Assembly (NCBI GenBank): GCA_029449245.1
Contig: JANATF010000004.1
Location: 310,001-374,000 of the forward strand
Direction of reading: 5' to 3'
Origin: Mortierella alpina
Lineage: Eukaryota; Mortierellomycota; Mortierellomycetes; Mortierellales; Mortierellaceae
Length of the DNA: 64,000 nucleotides
In this document: positions 10,503 to 21,380 of the stretch, one piece after another
Layout of the letters: each line of letters opens with the position of its first letter
How positions within the stretch are numbered: the first letter of the stretch is position 1
Notes under the pieces: generated by a model
Seen by the model: the letters and a program-made list of their open reading frames with translations, nothing else
What the model was told of the DNA's origin: nothing
The model's database searches: none
Program-made: the position numbers and the translations under genes

Positions 10503-10592
10503 CGGAGCGAGCGACACAAAAGTTTCGCCTTTCGCTCGCTTGGAGCGAGCTGCTCGTTGGAGCGAAGATTCCGCTCTGCTCCCAGCGCTATC
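10503..10592. repeat. GCTCGCTC-rich right edge of the Fanzor block
   Basis: Contains GGAGCGAGCGAC, CTCGCTTGGAGCGAG (a six-base stem with three-base loop), GCTCGTTGGAGCGAAG and ends GCTCCCA. It is roughly the inverse counterpart of the sequence at 3541-3612. It may be the second end of a degenerate element, but the match is short and imperfect. Confidence 0.35.
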
Positions 10593-10782
10593 ATAGGGGA
10601 GTACCCCAGCAGCCACTATTTGAAATGTCATCTCGGACAGATGTTTTGTTCAATGTTTTGACAGCCGTCTGACAGGCCTGTCGGCACTTCACACCTCTTT
10701 GCTTCTTTGTCACACTCTCTCTCCCCTTTCCTTGACTTCGCTCCTTTCATTCACTCCTCTCATCCTCTTTGCATCTCTCCCC

Positions 10783-11892
10783 ATGGATCACTCAATGACC
10801 GCGGGATTCGCTCCCGGCCCCGGCACGCCCGTCTGGTCCCCCAGCCTGACCCCGTTGTCCGAATCCGAATACATCGGTGCCCTCCTGGGCCTCTTTGTCC
10901 TCTCGGTCGCATTCCGTGGCCTGGTCGCTGCCCAAGGCTACTTCGAGGCATACCTGCATCTGCACTTGTACCCTCGGCCCCCCTCTCGCTCCCATCCAAA
11001 ACAGCCGCCATTCACCTCCTTTCCTCCCTCTCGCACCAATGAACAACAGCAACCGGAACCCTCATCACCAGCACCACTACTCGGCCCTGCCCACTCCACC
11101 GAGCTGGACGCTGACCACCAGCAACACCGCAACGTCGAGCCAGAGTCGACTGTCCTTGAATTCATCGACGAGAAGCATATCCTCCCGTCCGACAACACCG
11201 TACCTCCTCGTTCGTCAGCTCATCATCAAGGGTCGCTGCTGCAGGTCCCTCCTGCAGGGCAAGGGGCACAACAGCGGAGGCGCTATGCCGTCATGAGCAA
11301 TCGACGACCACTGCCTCCCCACCAGGACGATTCCCCTGCCTGCCACCAGCAGCCTTCCATCCACCACCACCATGATAATAATGATTTCTCGGTTGAACCC
11401 CCAACATCTTGGCTGTTCCCTCTTCCTACCGCACAACCCTTTGTCTGGCAAGCCGAGATCTCGCGTGCCCTCCTCGCAACCCTTGTTATCGCCGTCGGGT
11501 ACATGCTCATGCTGGTCATCATGACCTACAACTCCGCCTATCTGGCTGTCATCCTCGCGGGTGTCTTTGTGGGCGAGGTGTATTTCGCGCGCTGGGGTCG
11601 AGTCCGTCCCATCTTCCCTGCACCCTTGCGCAGAGGAAGGCCCGAAGGGGTGGACTCGCATCCTCAAAATCCTATACCTCAACATCAACAGCAGCAGCAA
11701 CAGGTTCAATCTGTTGTGTCTACGATACCCTCTGAATTGTGTAGTAATACTCACGACAACATCAATTGGCAGCAGCAGCAAGGAGAACCATTGACGAGGA
11801 CATCGGCAACCTCTGTGCGCTCATCTACATCTTCGAGAGGTTACTCGTCAACAATGATGAACCACGGCCTGTCCGCGGATGGGGCGTGCTAA
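10783..11892 (+). CDS. Ctr-family high-affinity copper transporter
   Basis: Predicted to carry Cu(I) across the plasma or vacuolar membrane as a trimer. The single-exon gene encodes 369 residues. The start is set at MDHSM (position 10783), because Ctr N termini are Met-rich; an in-frame codon farther upstream would add only a Leu-rich artefact. Transmembrane helix 1 is IGALLGLFVLSVAFRGLV. Helix 2 carries the Ctr signature MxxxM in GYMLMLVIMTYN, and helix 3 the GxxxG packing motif (AGVFVGEVYF). Between helices 1 and 2 is a long hydrophilic loop of roughly 150 residues, rich in Gln, His, Pro and Ser, longer than in most Ctr proteins. The C terminus is Gln/Ser-rich. Family assignment is firm; which compartment it serves is not visible. 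Confidence 0.85.
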   Translation: MDHSMTAGFAPGPGTPVWSPSLTPLSESEYIGALLGLFVLSVAFRGLVAAQGYFEAYLHLHLYPRPPSRSHPKQPPFTSFPPSRTNEQQQPEPSSPAPLLGPAHSTELDADHQQHRNVEPESTVLEFIDEKHILPSDNTVPPRSSAHHQGSLLQVPPAGQGAQQRRRYAVMSNRRPLPPHQDDSPACHQQPSIHHHHDNNDFSVEPPTSWLFPLPTAQPFVWQAEISRALLATLVIAVGYMLMLVIMTYNSAYLAVILAGVFVGEVYFARWGRVRPIFPAPLRRGRPEGVDSHPQNPIPQHQQQQQQVQSVVSTIPSELCSNTHDNINWQQQQGEPLTRTSATSVRSSTSSRGYSSTMMNHGLSADGAC

Positions 11893-12268
11893 AGAACTCC
11901 TCACCTCTTATCATCATAAACTATCTGGTATCATATCGTGTCGTATCGTATTTTTGTGTGTTCTTTTTATTCCACTTTTTCGCTGTACCTTTTCACAGGC
12001 ATGAAAGGGATAAATGGCAAAGTGACATGAGGTGTATTCATAAGACGCATAAGACGCATAAGACACGTAAAACGCGCTAGAGTATCATCGTGGCCGGGTA
12101 AATATAAAACTTGAAAAGAAAACAGAGAATGGGCAGGAGTGGGGAAGGGACTATTATACTTTGCGCGCAATGGACATGGAAAGCCATAACAAATGAAAGA
12201 TCAAGAGAAGACAAAGTTGTAACATACAAAACAACGAAGAAAAAAAAAGGAACAAAGCAAGAGGTCCT
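11893..12268. other. convergent 3' spacer between CTR and SCT1-type genes
   Basis: Shared 3' flank of two convergent genes. It holds a small ATAAGACGC tandem repeat (three copies near 12038-12064) and A-rich tracts, with nothing coding. Confidence 0.5.
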
Positions 12269-15200
12269 TTATGCCTCCTTGGACTTGACCGTATTCATGG
12301 GATCATCCATGTTCTGAATAGTGATGGGCGGTGTGCTGACAAACTGTCCCTCATGCATAAATCCGCCTGGCTTTTCCACCTCCTCAGGATCCTTGGTCAT
12401 GTCCCCCACCAGTCCATGCTTTTGCTTGCGACTCAAGCTGAGTCGCCGAGTTACCTCGCCAAAGGGCTTGTCCTTTGGAAGCTCCGTCAAAGCCTCCAGC
12501 TTGAACCCCTCACCCAGCTGGATTTGCCCCGACGCGAACGAGCTCGTTCGACTGCGACTGCGACTCCGAGACCGAGAACCGTCGCCAGCCGACGAAGGCG
12601 TCCATGCTCCAGCTCCCCATGAAGACGTCCTTGATCGCCCTTGGATCGCTCCTGCAGGGTTGAGGAAAAAGAAAACGTCATCCGCATCCGAGTCGTCCAC
12701 GCGCTCCCACTCAAAGCGCCCGTCCATACCAAGCCATTGGTTCAGCGGCTGCGTGGCCGTGTTCATGGTGTTGAAAATGGTCTGCGCAAGGTTGGTACCT
12801 GAGGCTGAACGAGACGCTCCGCGACTGGGTCGGTCGTTGGGTGAAGGATCCAGGATTCGCTTGGAATCAAAGTCAGGGTATATTTCCGGTGCCAGTTCAT
12901 TGATGAGCTCGTTGATGGTCTTTTGAAGCTCTGAACGCGACTTGCGGAGCTCATTGATCGTGTTTTCCTCTCCGGGGATGATCGACAGGAACAGAGGACG
13001 GATCGACTTGAAGATATCAATACCCACCTCGCCGAAGCGGATGCTGGCGTAGGTCACAAACGGAATACAAGCCCAGGCAGCCCAAGCAATCAGGAGGCGT
13101 GTCTTGAGAGTAATGTCGAATCGTCCGCACATCAAAAAGATGACAAAGGCGTACGAAAAGTAGAGGACTGGCATCAAACCCAGCGCCACAAGCAATTTCC
13201 ATGTGGCCAGAACGTCCCTTCCTGCAATTTTCACGGTCGATGCAGCCAAAGCCTCTATAGAATATCGTAAAAAAATAAAAAAGAATATAGCATTAGCCAT
13301 GAACTTCTGCCGACTCTTTCTTTATAAGTCGCCACTATCCCTGTGGCGCGGTCACGTACCCTTGGCCTTCTTGTTGCTGATAATACGAGCGACAATAGCA
13401 ACTGGAAGATTCATCATGGTACTACGAAAGTATCAATTGTGTGAAATAATACGAGTGCGTTAGAATGATACGTTATCACGTAAAGCAGTGCCTATCCCAA
13501 GCTACCGCCGCACACGCCAACGTCGTGACGCCATTGCTGCATCCGTCCTTACCCTGGAAGCGCCAGCAGACTCAAAAAGAACATTTGCACGACTCGCCAA
13601 ATCAAAAGTTCAATGGCATGTCGCCGGGTTGTGCGGATGTTGACCTGATGGTCACGAAGTCCATGGTAACGCAGCTGAGTGTTGTAGTGCATGACTTTGT
13701 CCTTGGTATCGATGACCTTTGGGTTGTCCTGAAAATGCAGATAACCAGCGACGAAACGACGGTTCAGTTCAACAACTTGAGAGATCTGCAGCTTGCGATG
13801 GGTTGGTTTGTAGAGACGACGGGCAGCTTGAATAACCTATATCCAATCCATCCATATCAAAGACGTGTAAGTTCACTTTGTCTCGTCTGCTCCAAATGAC
13901 ATAAGGCGCTTGCGACGGTGCCAGTCCTCACCATGAGTGTTTCGTAATCGGGGGCGTTGAGTGTGACGTTCTTGAGTGCATCGTAGATTGTGTCGAGGAG
14001 CTTTCCGCAGGCCTCGCGCTTCTCGGCCCCGCCTCTCTTGTACATCTCGACGAGTTCTGGAGGCACGGTCAAGGGCTCACCAAATTCGACAACGGCGCGA
14101 GAGCGGAATCGGTGGGGGTGGAAATAGTTTAGGCCGCAGGTGACAATTTTAAGGTCCAGGTCAGGGTTAGCGGCCAGTGCGCCAAGTGCCATGATGGTGA
14201 CACCAGCTATTAATCCAAACGGGAAACATGCAATATAATTAGTCAGACTTTCATAGACAAGGCAGATGTGGAGAAAACCTTTGCTCATGGTGAATATGCT
14301 CACGAGGACACTTACCTTTCAGGGGCAGCATCTCCGCACGATCGTGTGAACCTCCTTCAGGAAAGATGCCCACACAATGGCCAGCATTCAAGCGTTCAAA
14401 AACAGTCTTGTAGACCTTGCTCTGGTCCATATGAGGCATGCACTTGTACTTGGATCCCTCGGCACTGGTTAACAGCTCTAGAGCCTTGAGCTCCTTGAAT
14501 TCTTTCTTAACGATCAGCTCTGTGTCCGAAATGATCTCGACCACAGCCGAGGCTCCAACGTCCTTTGGGAGCGAAATCTGGTCGCCAACAAAGAGTTCCT
14601 TTGTGAATTTTGTGCCGAGTCCAGTGATGCGGAGAGGGTCGCCATAACGATCCACCAGTTTGATCGTTCCTGAACCAGCCTTGGCCAAGTCCTGAGGACG
14701 TTCCACAGGAACTAACGCAAACGACAAAGAAAAACGTCAGATTCCAATGTTGAGGGTAGGCATAACGGATGGCTCATGACTGCATGAGCAGTAGGGCATC
14801 AAAGGAGGAAACGGGCACAGGGCACTCCAAGTGGTTTGGGACAGTGTGTGAACAACTAGTATAATCAGTCCTCCCTGAGGCTCGTGTCTGCTATCTCTGG
14901 CGGAGTAGCCGAAAATAACACGACAGCAAGAACCTTGATCTCTCGGATAGGGATGGCGGATATGAGGTGTATACAGAAGGCGCCATCAACAACGTCGGAG
15001 AGAAGAGAAAGACAGCGCGTTACGCTTACAAGAGAATGTTCTCGTATTCTTTTCCCACGCGCGCACACACTCCAAAGGTCCGTTTGTGTATCTCTCTCCC
15101 CTTCGTTGTCACTCTCATTACCCCCACAGACAAAAATAGAGGTTTGTTGACTTACTGGCATTCATGGAGCGCGCCATGGCGCCTATCCACCGACGGTCCA

Positions 15201-15497
15201 TTGACTTTTTGGCAGCCAGGAACGACACTCGTCGGCCACATTCACGCATCAGCACGAGAGGATCAACAAACTAGTTTCATTTACGCAGCGATTAGCTCCA
15301 TGGATCGCTTGAGGCTCATTTTGCGCATACAAGGCTAATAGACTATGGCCTACCTGGTTGGCATGAGGGGCGGCGACGAAGATGACGGGTCCTTGTCGAG
15401 GGATTTTGTGGGCTCCTCGAGGTCGGATTTCCCGGAAGAAGATGTCGAGCAGGAGGGTAAAGAAGAATGAGACAAAGTCATAGATCTGAAGACCCAT
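12269..15497 (-). CDS. SCT1: glycerol-3-phosphate/dihydroxyacetone-phosphate sn-1 acyltransferase (SCT1/GPT2 type)
   Basis: Catalyses the first acylation of glycerolipid synthesis in the ER membrane. Exons: 15497-15354, 15270-15156, 14711-14316, 14206-13932, 13836-13553, 13421-13360 and 13254-12269; 753 residues, close to yeast Sct1/Gpt2. Acyltransferase motif I, HANQFVD, begins at H45 and is split by intron 1. The conserved ERPQD and motif III FPEGGSHDR follow. Hydrophobic segments lie at the N terminus, before and after NLPVAIVARI (the LLALP segment), and at VALGLMPVLYFSYAFVIFL, giving membrane anchoring. The C-terminal 170 residues are Ser/Arg-rich and probably disordered, with RSRSRSRSR, as expected for the phosphorylated tail of fungal homologues. 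SCT1 and GPT2 orthology cannot be separated from one sequence. Confidence 0.93.
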
Positions 15498-15750
15498 GGC
15501 TGGTGCGGGGGTGGTTTGTAAGAATGTGGAGAAGACTGGCGCGCGTTTCGTAACAGAGAGAGCGAGCGAGAGAGAGAGGAAGAGAGAATGGGCGAGAGCG
15601 AAAGCGAGAGAGGGTGCGTGTGTGTGGTAGTAGGTGTGGGGGAGAGAGAGAACAGGCGCTGAGGAAAGAGTGGACAAGGAAAAAGAAAAAGAAAAAGAGA
15701 GAAAGAAGGAGGGATGGAAACATGTGGGCACGATCACTTATCACGGTGGT

Positions 15751-15757
15751 ATTTATA
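15751..15757 (-). promoter_or_regulatory. TATA box of the acyltransferase gene
   Basis: Reads TATAAAT on the minus strand, about 255 bases before the acyltransferase ATG. Between the two lies a CT-rich leader (CTCTCTCTCGCTCGCTCTC on the minus strand). Confidence 0.5.
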
Positions 15758-15759
15758 CA

Positions 15760-18421
15760 CCGACCATTGATACCCTACTTTGCATACAGATGAACGCACG
15801 CTCAGTTCGCTCTCGCTCCTGTTCTGCTCGCGGCCCATGCGGGTGCTATCGCTGACCCTCTCGTAAAGCTGAATCCAAGCAATGCACACATGGCATCGTT
15901 ACCAGCACCACCGTCATCCACCCTCGTCCTTCTGATCTGCGCACTGTTCAGGTACCCGTAGTTGAGTATTTCGTCGCCAACAAAGCCAGAAGTGGCCTGA
16001 AAAAAACTAAACTAACGGTCAGGTACCCGTTCACAAACAACACCAGTGACCTGAGTAATAGTAGACTGCACGCGATCGACACAGCAATTCTTTCTTTTTT
16101 TGCTGTCTACTCTTCCTTGACTCGTTCCACGCTTCTGTGTACTATCTTGCCCTTCCTCTCTCTCCTTGTGTGCATTAGATAGTCGACAGGTTGCTGTTGC
16201 CTGTGCCCCGACAGACGATTTGATCGATTAAACACCTCTTATCGTGTGTGTGTGTGCCTGCGGAGGACTGAAGTGCCGTGCACGTGCATTGCACCGGGCT
16301 TTCATTGTCATAAAGTGGTTATTAAAGTGGGAATTATAGAGAGCGACGAACCTTTTGGATTGCCAGCCTGGCGAGAGGAATTTCACATGTAGTCCGATCT
16401 GCTCGCAAGTGGGTGTCGGACAAACCATCTTGCCAAAGATCCTTTTTCGAATGTCGCTCCGCCTTCCTTGTGACAGACTAACTTTTTGCTCTGTCCATTT
16501 TTAGCCAGAGTGGCCCGGCCAAAAGCTAAGCAGCCTATCGGCGTTCAGGCCACCCATGCCTCAATGTCCATTCGCGCGGCCTATTTTGTGCGTGCTCTTG
16601 TTTATTGTTTTCCTTGAGTGATTTGATACATCTATTGCATTATCCTCGCCGCCATGGAACAGGAACAACTCTCTTTTGACAAATACGAACTACCCGACCT
16701 TCTTGAGAACCTCTTATAGTCTGGTCTGGCTCACCGATCGTGTGCATCTTTGTATAGGACGATCTCTTAATGTCGTCGTGTCACTGTTACCTCGAGCATG
16801 TGTTGTATAGCCTGCCTATGAACCGCATAATCCAGCTGACGACCGCCCGCAGTCCACAAGAGGGCACGAGGGTGGCCATGAAGCTGACAAATACTGCATG
16901 CGATCCTATGGTCTGAACTATGCATACCCTTGTTATTCTATCACGCAAAATTGATAGCCTATTCCCAACTGGGCACCCGATGGATGGACAAGGGCGGCAT
17001 TCTGATCGACCCAGAGGGTTCCTTTGCAAACCTTCGTGCATGGTTCTTTCCGGGACCACATCAGCAAGGGTCCTGCTTCCAGCATGGGACGACCCTTCAC
17101 AATCTAACCTGAACACTACACCGACCTTTGCTCGCGCCGCAGGAGGGAACAGAAAAAACGGCCGTCGGCACCCTAAATTGCACGCTAGCCGATGAAGCTC
17201 GTTGCCCAACCAGTGTGCGTCCCTCGGGATCATCAAGTCCTACATCTCCGTTTTTCAAGTCTTTTCATTAGGGTATACACGGTACGCGAAAGGCGTTTCG
17301 TTTTATGTTTTGATAGCCCAAGGACATAAGGAGGTCGTTACCAGCTTATATGAAAGTGAATATAAGCAAGGAGAAGGTATCAAACCTCGCCCCTTGGTCT
17401 ATGACTAAGAGCATGAATGGTCGTGAGCAAGGGGATCCAGCGAAAGCCTCCCAGAAAGCGCTCTCACACTATATAGCTCTCCCTCCCTTCCTCTCTCTCT
17501 CTCTCGTGTCTCTCACTCGTTGTCTCTTACTCTCTGAATGTCCCTTATTTGCATGTAGCAACAGTTTTTAAAGGGCCGACTGTTGTCAGTCGCATCCTCA
17601 AAAGTCGTGGGCTGGATAGTATTTCTCTATTTGAAAAGGATGAGAAAGGCACCCAAAATTCGACTGAAGCTTTTTTTCCTTTCCTTTGAATGGGCTGGAA
17701 ACCAGGATCAAAAAATGGGTCCGGTTAACTTTGGAGCAAAGGACCTTGGGCTGGTTGCCGTACCAAGCTGGATCCAGTACACAAGGTCAAGCCGGCCGTG
17801 GCGTGGCGCTGTTCCTTCGTCCTTGGTCCTTAAGAAAATATAATGAAAAACAAAACGACCCTCTTTTCCGGTGTTCTTTTTTTTTTTTTCTTGTGTTTGC
17901 TGTCCCGCTCCTGTTTTGTCTCTTCCGTTCACAAGCGTGAGCTACACCCCACATTAGTCCTTCCCTGCGCATCTTTTCTCTTTGCTGCTGCTGCTCTTTT
18001 AACAGGTGGTCATGACCAACGCATCCAGTCTCAGTTAGCCCAGCACCCGCATGCACGCACACACGCACACAAGCCCGTAACGACTCTTCCATAATACTGA
18101 CAGCTCCTCCACACCTCCACACCACACCTCCAACCTTAATCGTCCCATATTCCGAATCATTACCCGCCATTAATATCATCCACCTAATCGCCATCCATCA
18201 CCCACCTCCAACCCACCTCCAACCCAAAGCCATTTTGCCCTTCTGCAACATTCCTCCCTTCCTCCACAGTACACAGCATATCTCTCCTCAAGGCTATCAT
18301 CATCTTCGTTTCTTTCAAGGTCTCACTCGGCTCGCCACATCATTTGAGTACAGCGCTTATCAAATCTTGCGTCAGCCCTTGCCTCACCTCCCTTCTATCT
18401 CCATTCCTCACATTCATCACA
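15760..18421. other. gene-poor intergenic region
   Basis: No gene model could be supported. One small frame at 16653-16718 starts in a good Kozak context (GCCGCCATGG) and reads MEQEQLSFDKYELPDLLENLL before a stop; it resembles the beginning of an F-box-like protein and may be a relic. The 149-codon minus-strand frame at 16787-17236 has no recognisable motif. CA and CT runs occur near 16245, 17492 and 18052. Confidence 0.4.
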
Positions 18422-20894
18422 ATGGGCTGGGGCCCTTATGATGTTCTCAAAGTCACACTATGGATCCAGGCGGTAAGGACCAACACGGGTTCGCACACGC
18501 GAGAGTGAGAAAGAGAGAAAGATCGATAAAGAGAGAGAGAGGCAACCTTAGCACACACTCACGCAGAACTTTCGCTTCAACGACGCAGGCGTTATTAATT
18601 GTTTTGACGTCGTTGCTCGCGGACTCTGGTGCATGGATCGGCACCATTATCACAGCAACTGGCCTCTGCTTTGTGATAACTGGTATCGGGGCTGCATTCA
18701 AAAAAAGTCTGGGATACTTGTATAGCGTAAGGACAGCATTTGCCCAAAAAAAACCCCCCCTCTCACTTGGCAGAGTGGTTTTCAACAATCAAGGCCCCGT
18801 AGCTAATGTTCGTTATACTTTCAACAACTACTTCCACAACAGTACGCGACCCTCGTCGGGGTCTGGAGCCTGCTCGCCATCATTCACACTCTCCTTATTT
18901 GTGGCCTGGTCAGTGTCCCTGCATCGACCATTAACCCGATCCTGGTCCTCGGTCAAAGGATTGTCAACAACAGCTCAGATCCCATGAAAATCATCCTCCC
19001 TGCGCTCTATGCCGTCCAGGCAATGGCCTGGTGCATTTCTTTGGTATGCCTGGTGTGCCTGCGTGTGGCAGAAGACGACCCAACGTTGGGATTTGACATC
19101 CAAAAGCGGAGGTCAGCCAGAAAGAAATCATCTGTAACACACAAATTAGGAGCAGCTCAACAAAGTGCGGATGGCTATAGAAAGAGCAGCCGAATAAGCC
19201 AGCGACTCTTTGGCTGGCGCCGATCCGTGGTCGCACCGCTCAGACGGAGCGATGCCTCCTCATACCCTGACCCCGAGAAACAGCAAAGACAGGAGGATCC
19301 ATCACAGCATGCCATCTACGACCTTGAGGAGCCGCAGATAGGCTGGGCTGCCGAGGAGAAGCGAGAGAGCAGTGACAGCAGCACAATATACTTTCCTCGA
19401 GGACGGCGAATATCACAGGTGGTCGTGACCTTCAAGGACACCATTGAGGAGGCATATCATCCTGAGAAGGTCCATAGTTCCACCCATGCAGCAACATGTG
19501 CTGACGCGGCATCGGCGACTAAGCAAATGCAATTTTTACCGGCGGAGAATAATGATCTGGAGGCTAGGAGAGTGTTGATTGCAGATCCCGCTGATGCTTT
19601 TGTCAAGCTACCTTTAACTCAGCCCGGCGAGTCGCTCTCAGATATGATCTTCAAGGTTGTGCAGCAGCCCTTGTTCAATGAGCCGTTGCTCAAGGAGAAG
19701 GTGAGCACCATCGTCACCAGGGAGCTCGCAGGGAGGGTGAGCAATGAGTCGGATCTCACGGACGCTGATACCAAAGCTGAGTCGCCGACGCTTTCCACCA
19801 CAACCACATTGGACGGGCACACTGCCACAAATGAGCGGGACCATGGCCAGGAACAAGACCAAGCGGTTGAAGGTCTTGCCATGACGACGGTTGCAGGCAG
19901 CTCCGTGAACCTGTCCAAGGGTCAGCTAGTGCAGCTTGAGCAGCTCCAACAACAGCGCAAGCAGAACGCTGCCTCATGGCAACTCTTGATGGAGCAAGAC
20001 CAGCAGCAGGAGGCTCAGGAACAAGACGACAAGGAGGAGGTGTGCTCCGTGGACCCCAAGACGTATGCTTTTGGCTCCTTCCCTGTCGTCCCCGCGCGCC
20101 GATCCTCGTTTGGCCGCAGTCTGACCGAGCGTCTAGAGAGTATTGGTGAAGACGAGGAGGGCGATCTGGGAGGCGACCTGGATCGCTACAGGCAAAGCAG
20201 CGGCTATGGCGCGGATGAGCCTAGCATGCAGCCCAACATCACATCCGCTCACCCATTCTCAGACAGCCGCACCACTGGCGCACACTCATGCTCGGGATTC
20301 GAGCCCGTGCCACCGCCAAGACCCAAACCCAGCCTCGCCTCCCTCCCTCTCCAGTACTGGCGCAACCGAGGCAGCAGTAGCCAGCAAATCAACGAAGATC
20401 CAACGCCATCCCCATCCATATCCTTCAATCTTGTCAGCACCTTCTCTAAAAAGAAAAAGCAGCAGCAACAGCCAACGACACCCCCTCCTCCACTACGCAC
20501 CCCTCACATTCCACCCATCATCCCCAGCATTGTACTGCATCCAGATGACGAGGACGGTGAGCCAGCCAGAGTGCTTTCTGACCTCGAAATAGAATATCTG
20601 TCGACAATGCCCGCAACGCCTCTGCGGCTACTGGTCCAGCCGTGGGATGAGAGCGACGAGGACGAGTACTACCACGACTACCATCAAGAGTATGAGCAAG
20701 ATGATGGCGGCGAGGACAGAGACGAGACCACTGACCAGAAGGTATCAGCACTAGCAAGCGAAATCAAGGTGTGTGAGGCTGGCGACACTGACTACTACGA
20801 TCCCTATGCGCTCGACGTGCCCATTAACCTAGAGATCGACCTACAAGGCCTTGAGCATGGAGATTTAGCAAAGACCACATACGGTTACATATAA
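18422..20894 (+). CDS. four-helix membrane protein with long disordered cytosolic tail, unknown function
   Basis: Exons 18422-18472, 18589-18726 and 18843-20894 give 746 residues. The N-terminal 150 residues contain four hydrophobic helices: LKVTLWIQAALLIVLTSLL, IGTIITATGLCFVITGIG, ATLVGVWSLLAIIHTLLICG and LYAVQAMAWCISLVCLVCL. Helix 1 is created by joining exons 1 and 2, which supports the splicing. The topology recalls tetraspan/MARVEL-like proteins, but no diagnostic motif is seen. The remaining ~600 residues are charged and low in complexity: Ser/Arg/Lys-rich at first, a Gln-rich coiled-coil candidate (QLVQLEQLQQQRKQN), then Pro-rich and acidic stretches ending in YDPYALDVPINLEIDL. I do not recognise the family. 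The predicted location is a membrane with the tail in the cytosol. Confidence 0.75.
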
Positions 20895-21270
20895 AAAAGT
20901 GCACTGGACTCAAAGCATGCAATCTCGCGCCCAGAGGCGGACCAGATGTGAAGGAGAAAGGAAAGCCTTTTTTCTTGGATCAGCTGCAGTCTGACCATCA
21001 TGAATGCTCCTCATCTCTGACAGATAGACATGGGCCCATATGGGCTTCTCCTATAGCCGCCATGGGTTACCCTGACAAAGACCACCACCACACACAAGGA
21101 CAGCCTTTCATTCCCCCTTGATCAAAAGCACCCTGTCACCGCTTTTTGATATTGGGTCCGGTCAATGTCGCAGTGCTCGGGTATTGTCATGCACTTCATC
21201 ACACACACACATATATACAAACCTCTGCTCTTTTTCTCCATCATCACAACTCCTCCCTCCTTCACACACT
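20895..21270. other. spacer upstream of the 995-residue gene
   Basis: No gene is seen. CA-rich and CT-rich stretches near 21190-21265 look like a transcription start region. Confidence 0.4.
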
Positions 21271-21318
21271 ATGTCTAATCTCCTCACCACCCTCTCGCAA
21301 GTCTCAAAGGCACAGTAA
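21271..21318 (+). other. upstream open reading frame (15 codons)
   Basis: A short frame begins ATGTCTAATCTCC and reads MSNLLTTLSQVSKAQ, then stops 62 bases before the main start codon. If the leader begins at the CT-rich stretch upstream, this frame would be translated first and could dampen the main gene's expression. It could also be a cryptic first exon, but the stop directly follows GCACAG with no donor. Confidence 0.35.
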
Positions 21319-21380
21319 TCACTCCTTATCGCGCATCATCATAGCATCCACATACTCTACCAATCGAGTTCGCATAAACC

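Noticed and set aside
16787-17236. 149-codon minus-strand open frame
   Set aside because: Cys/Arg-rich random-looking composition, no family motif, and an overlapping open frame on the plus strand.
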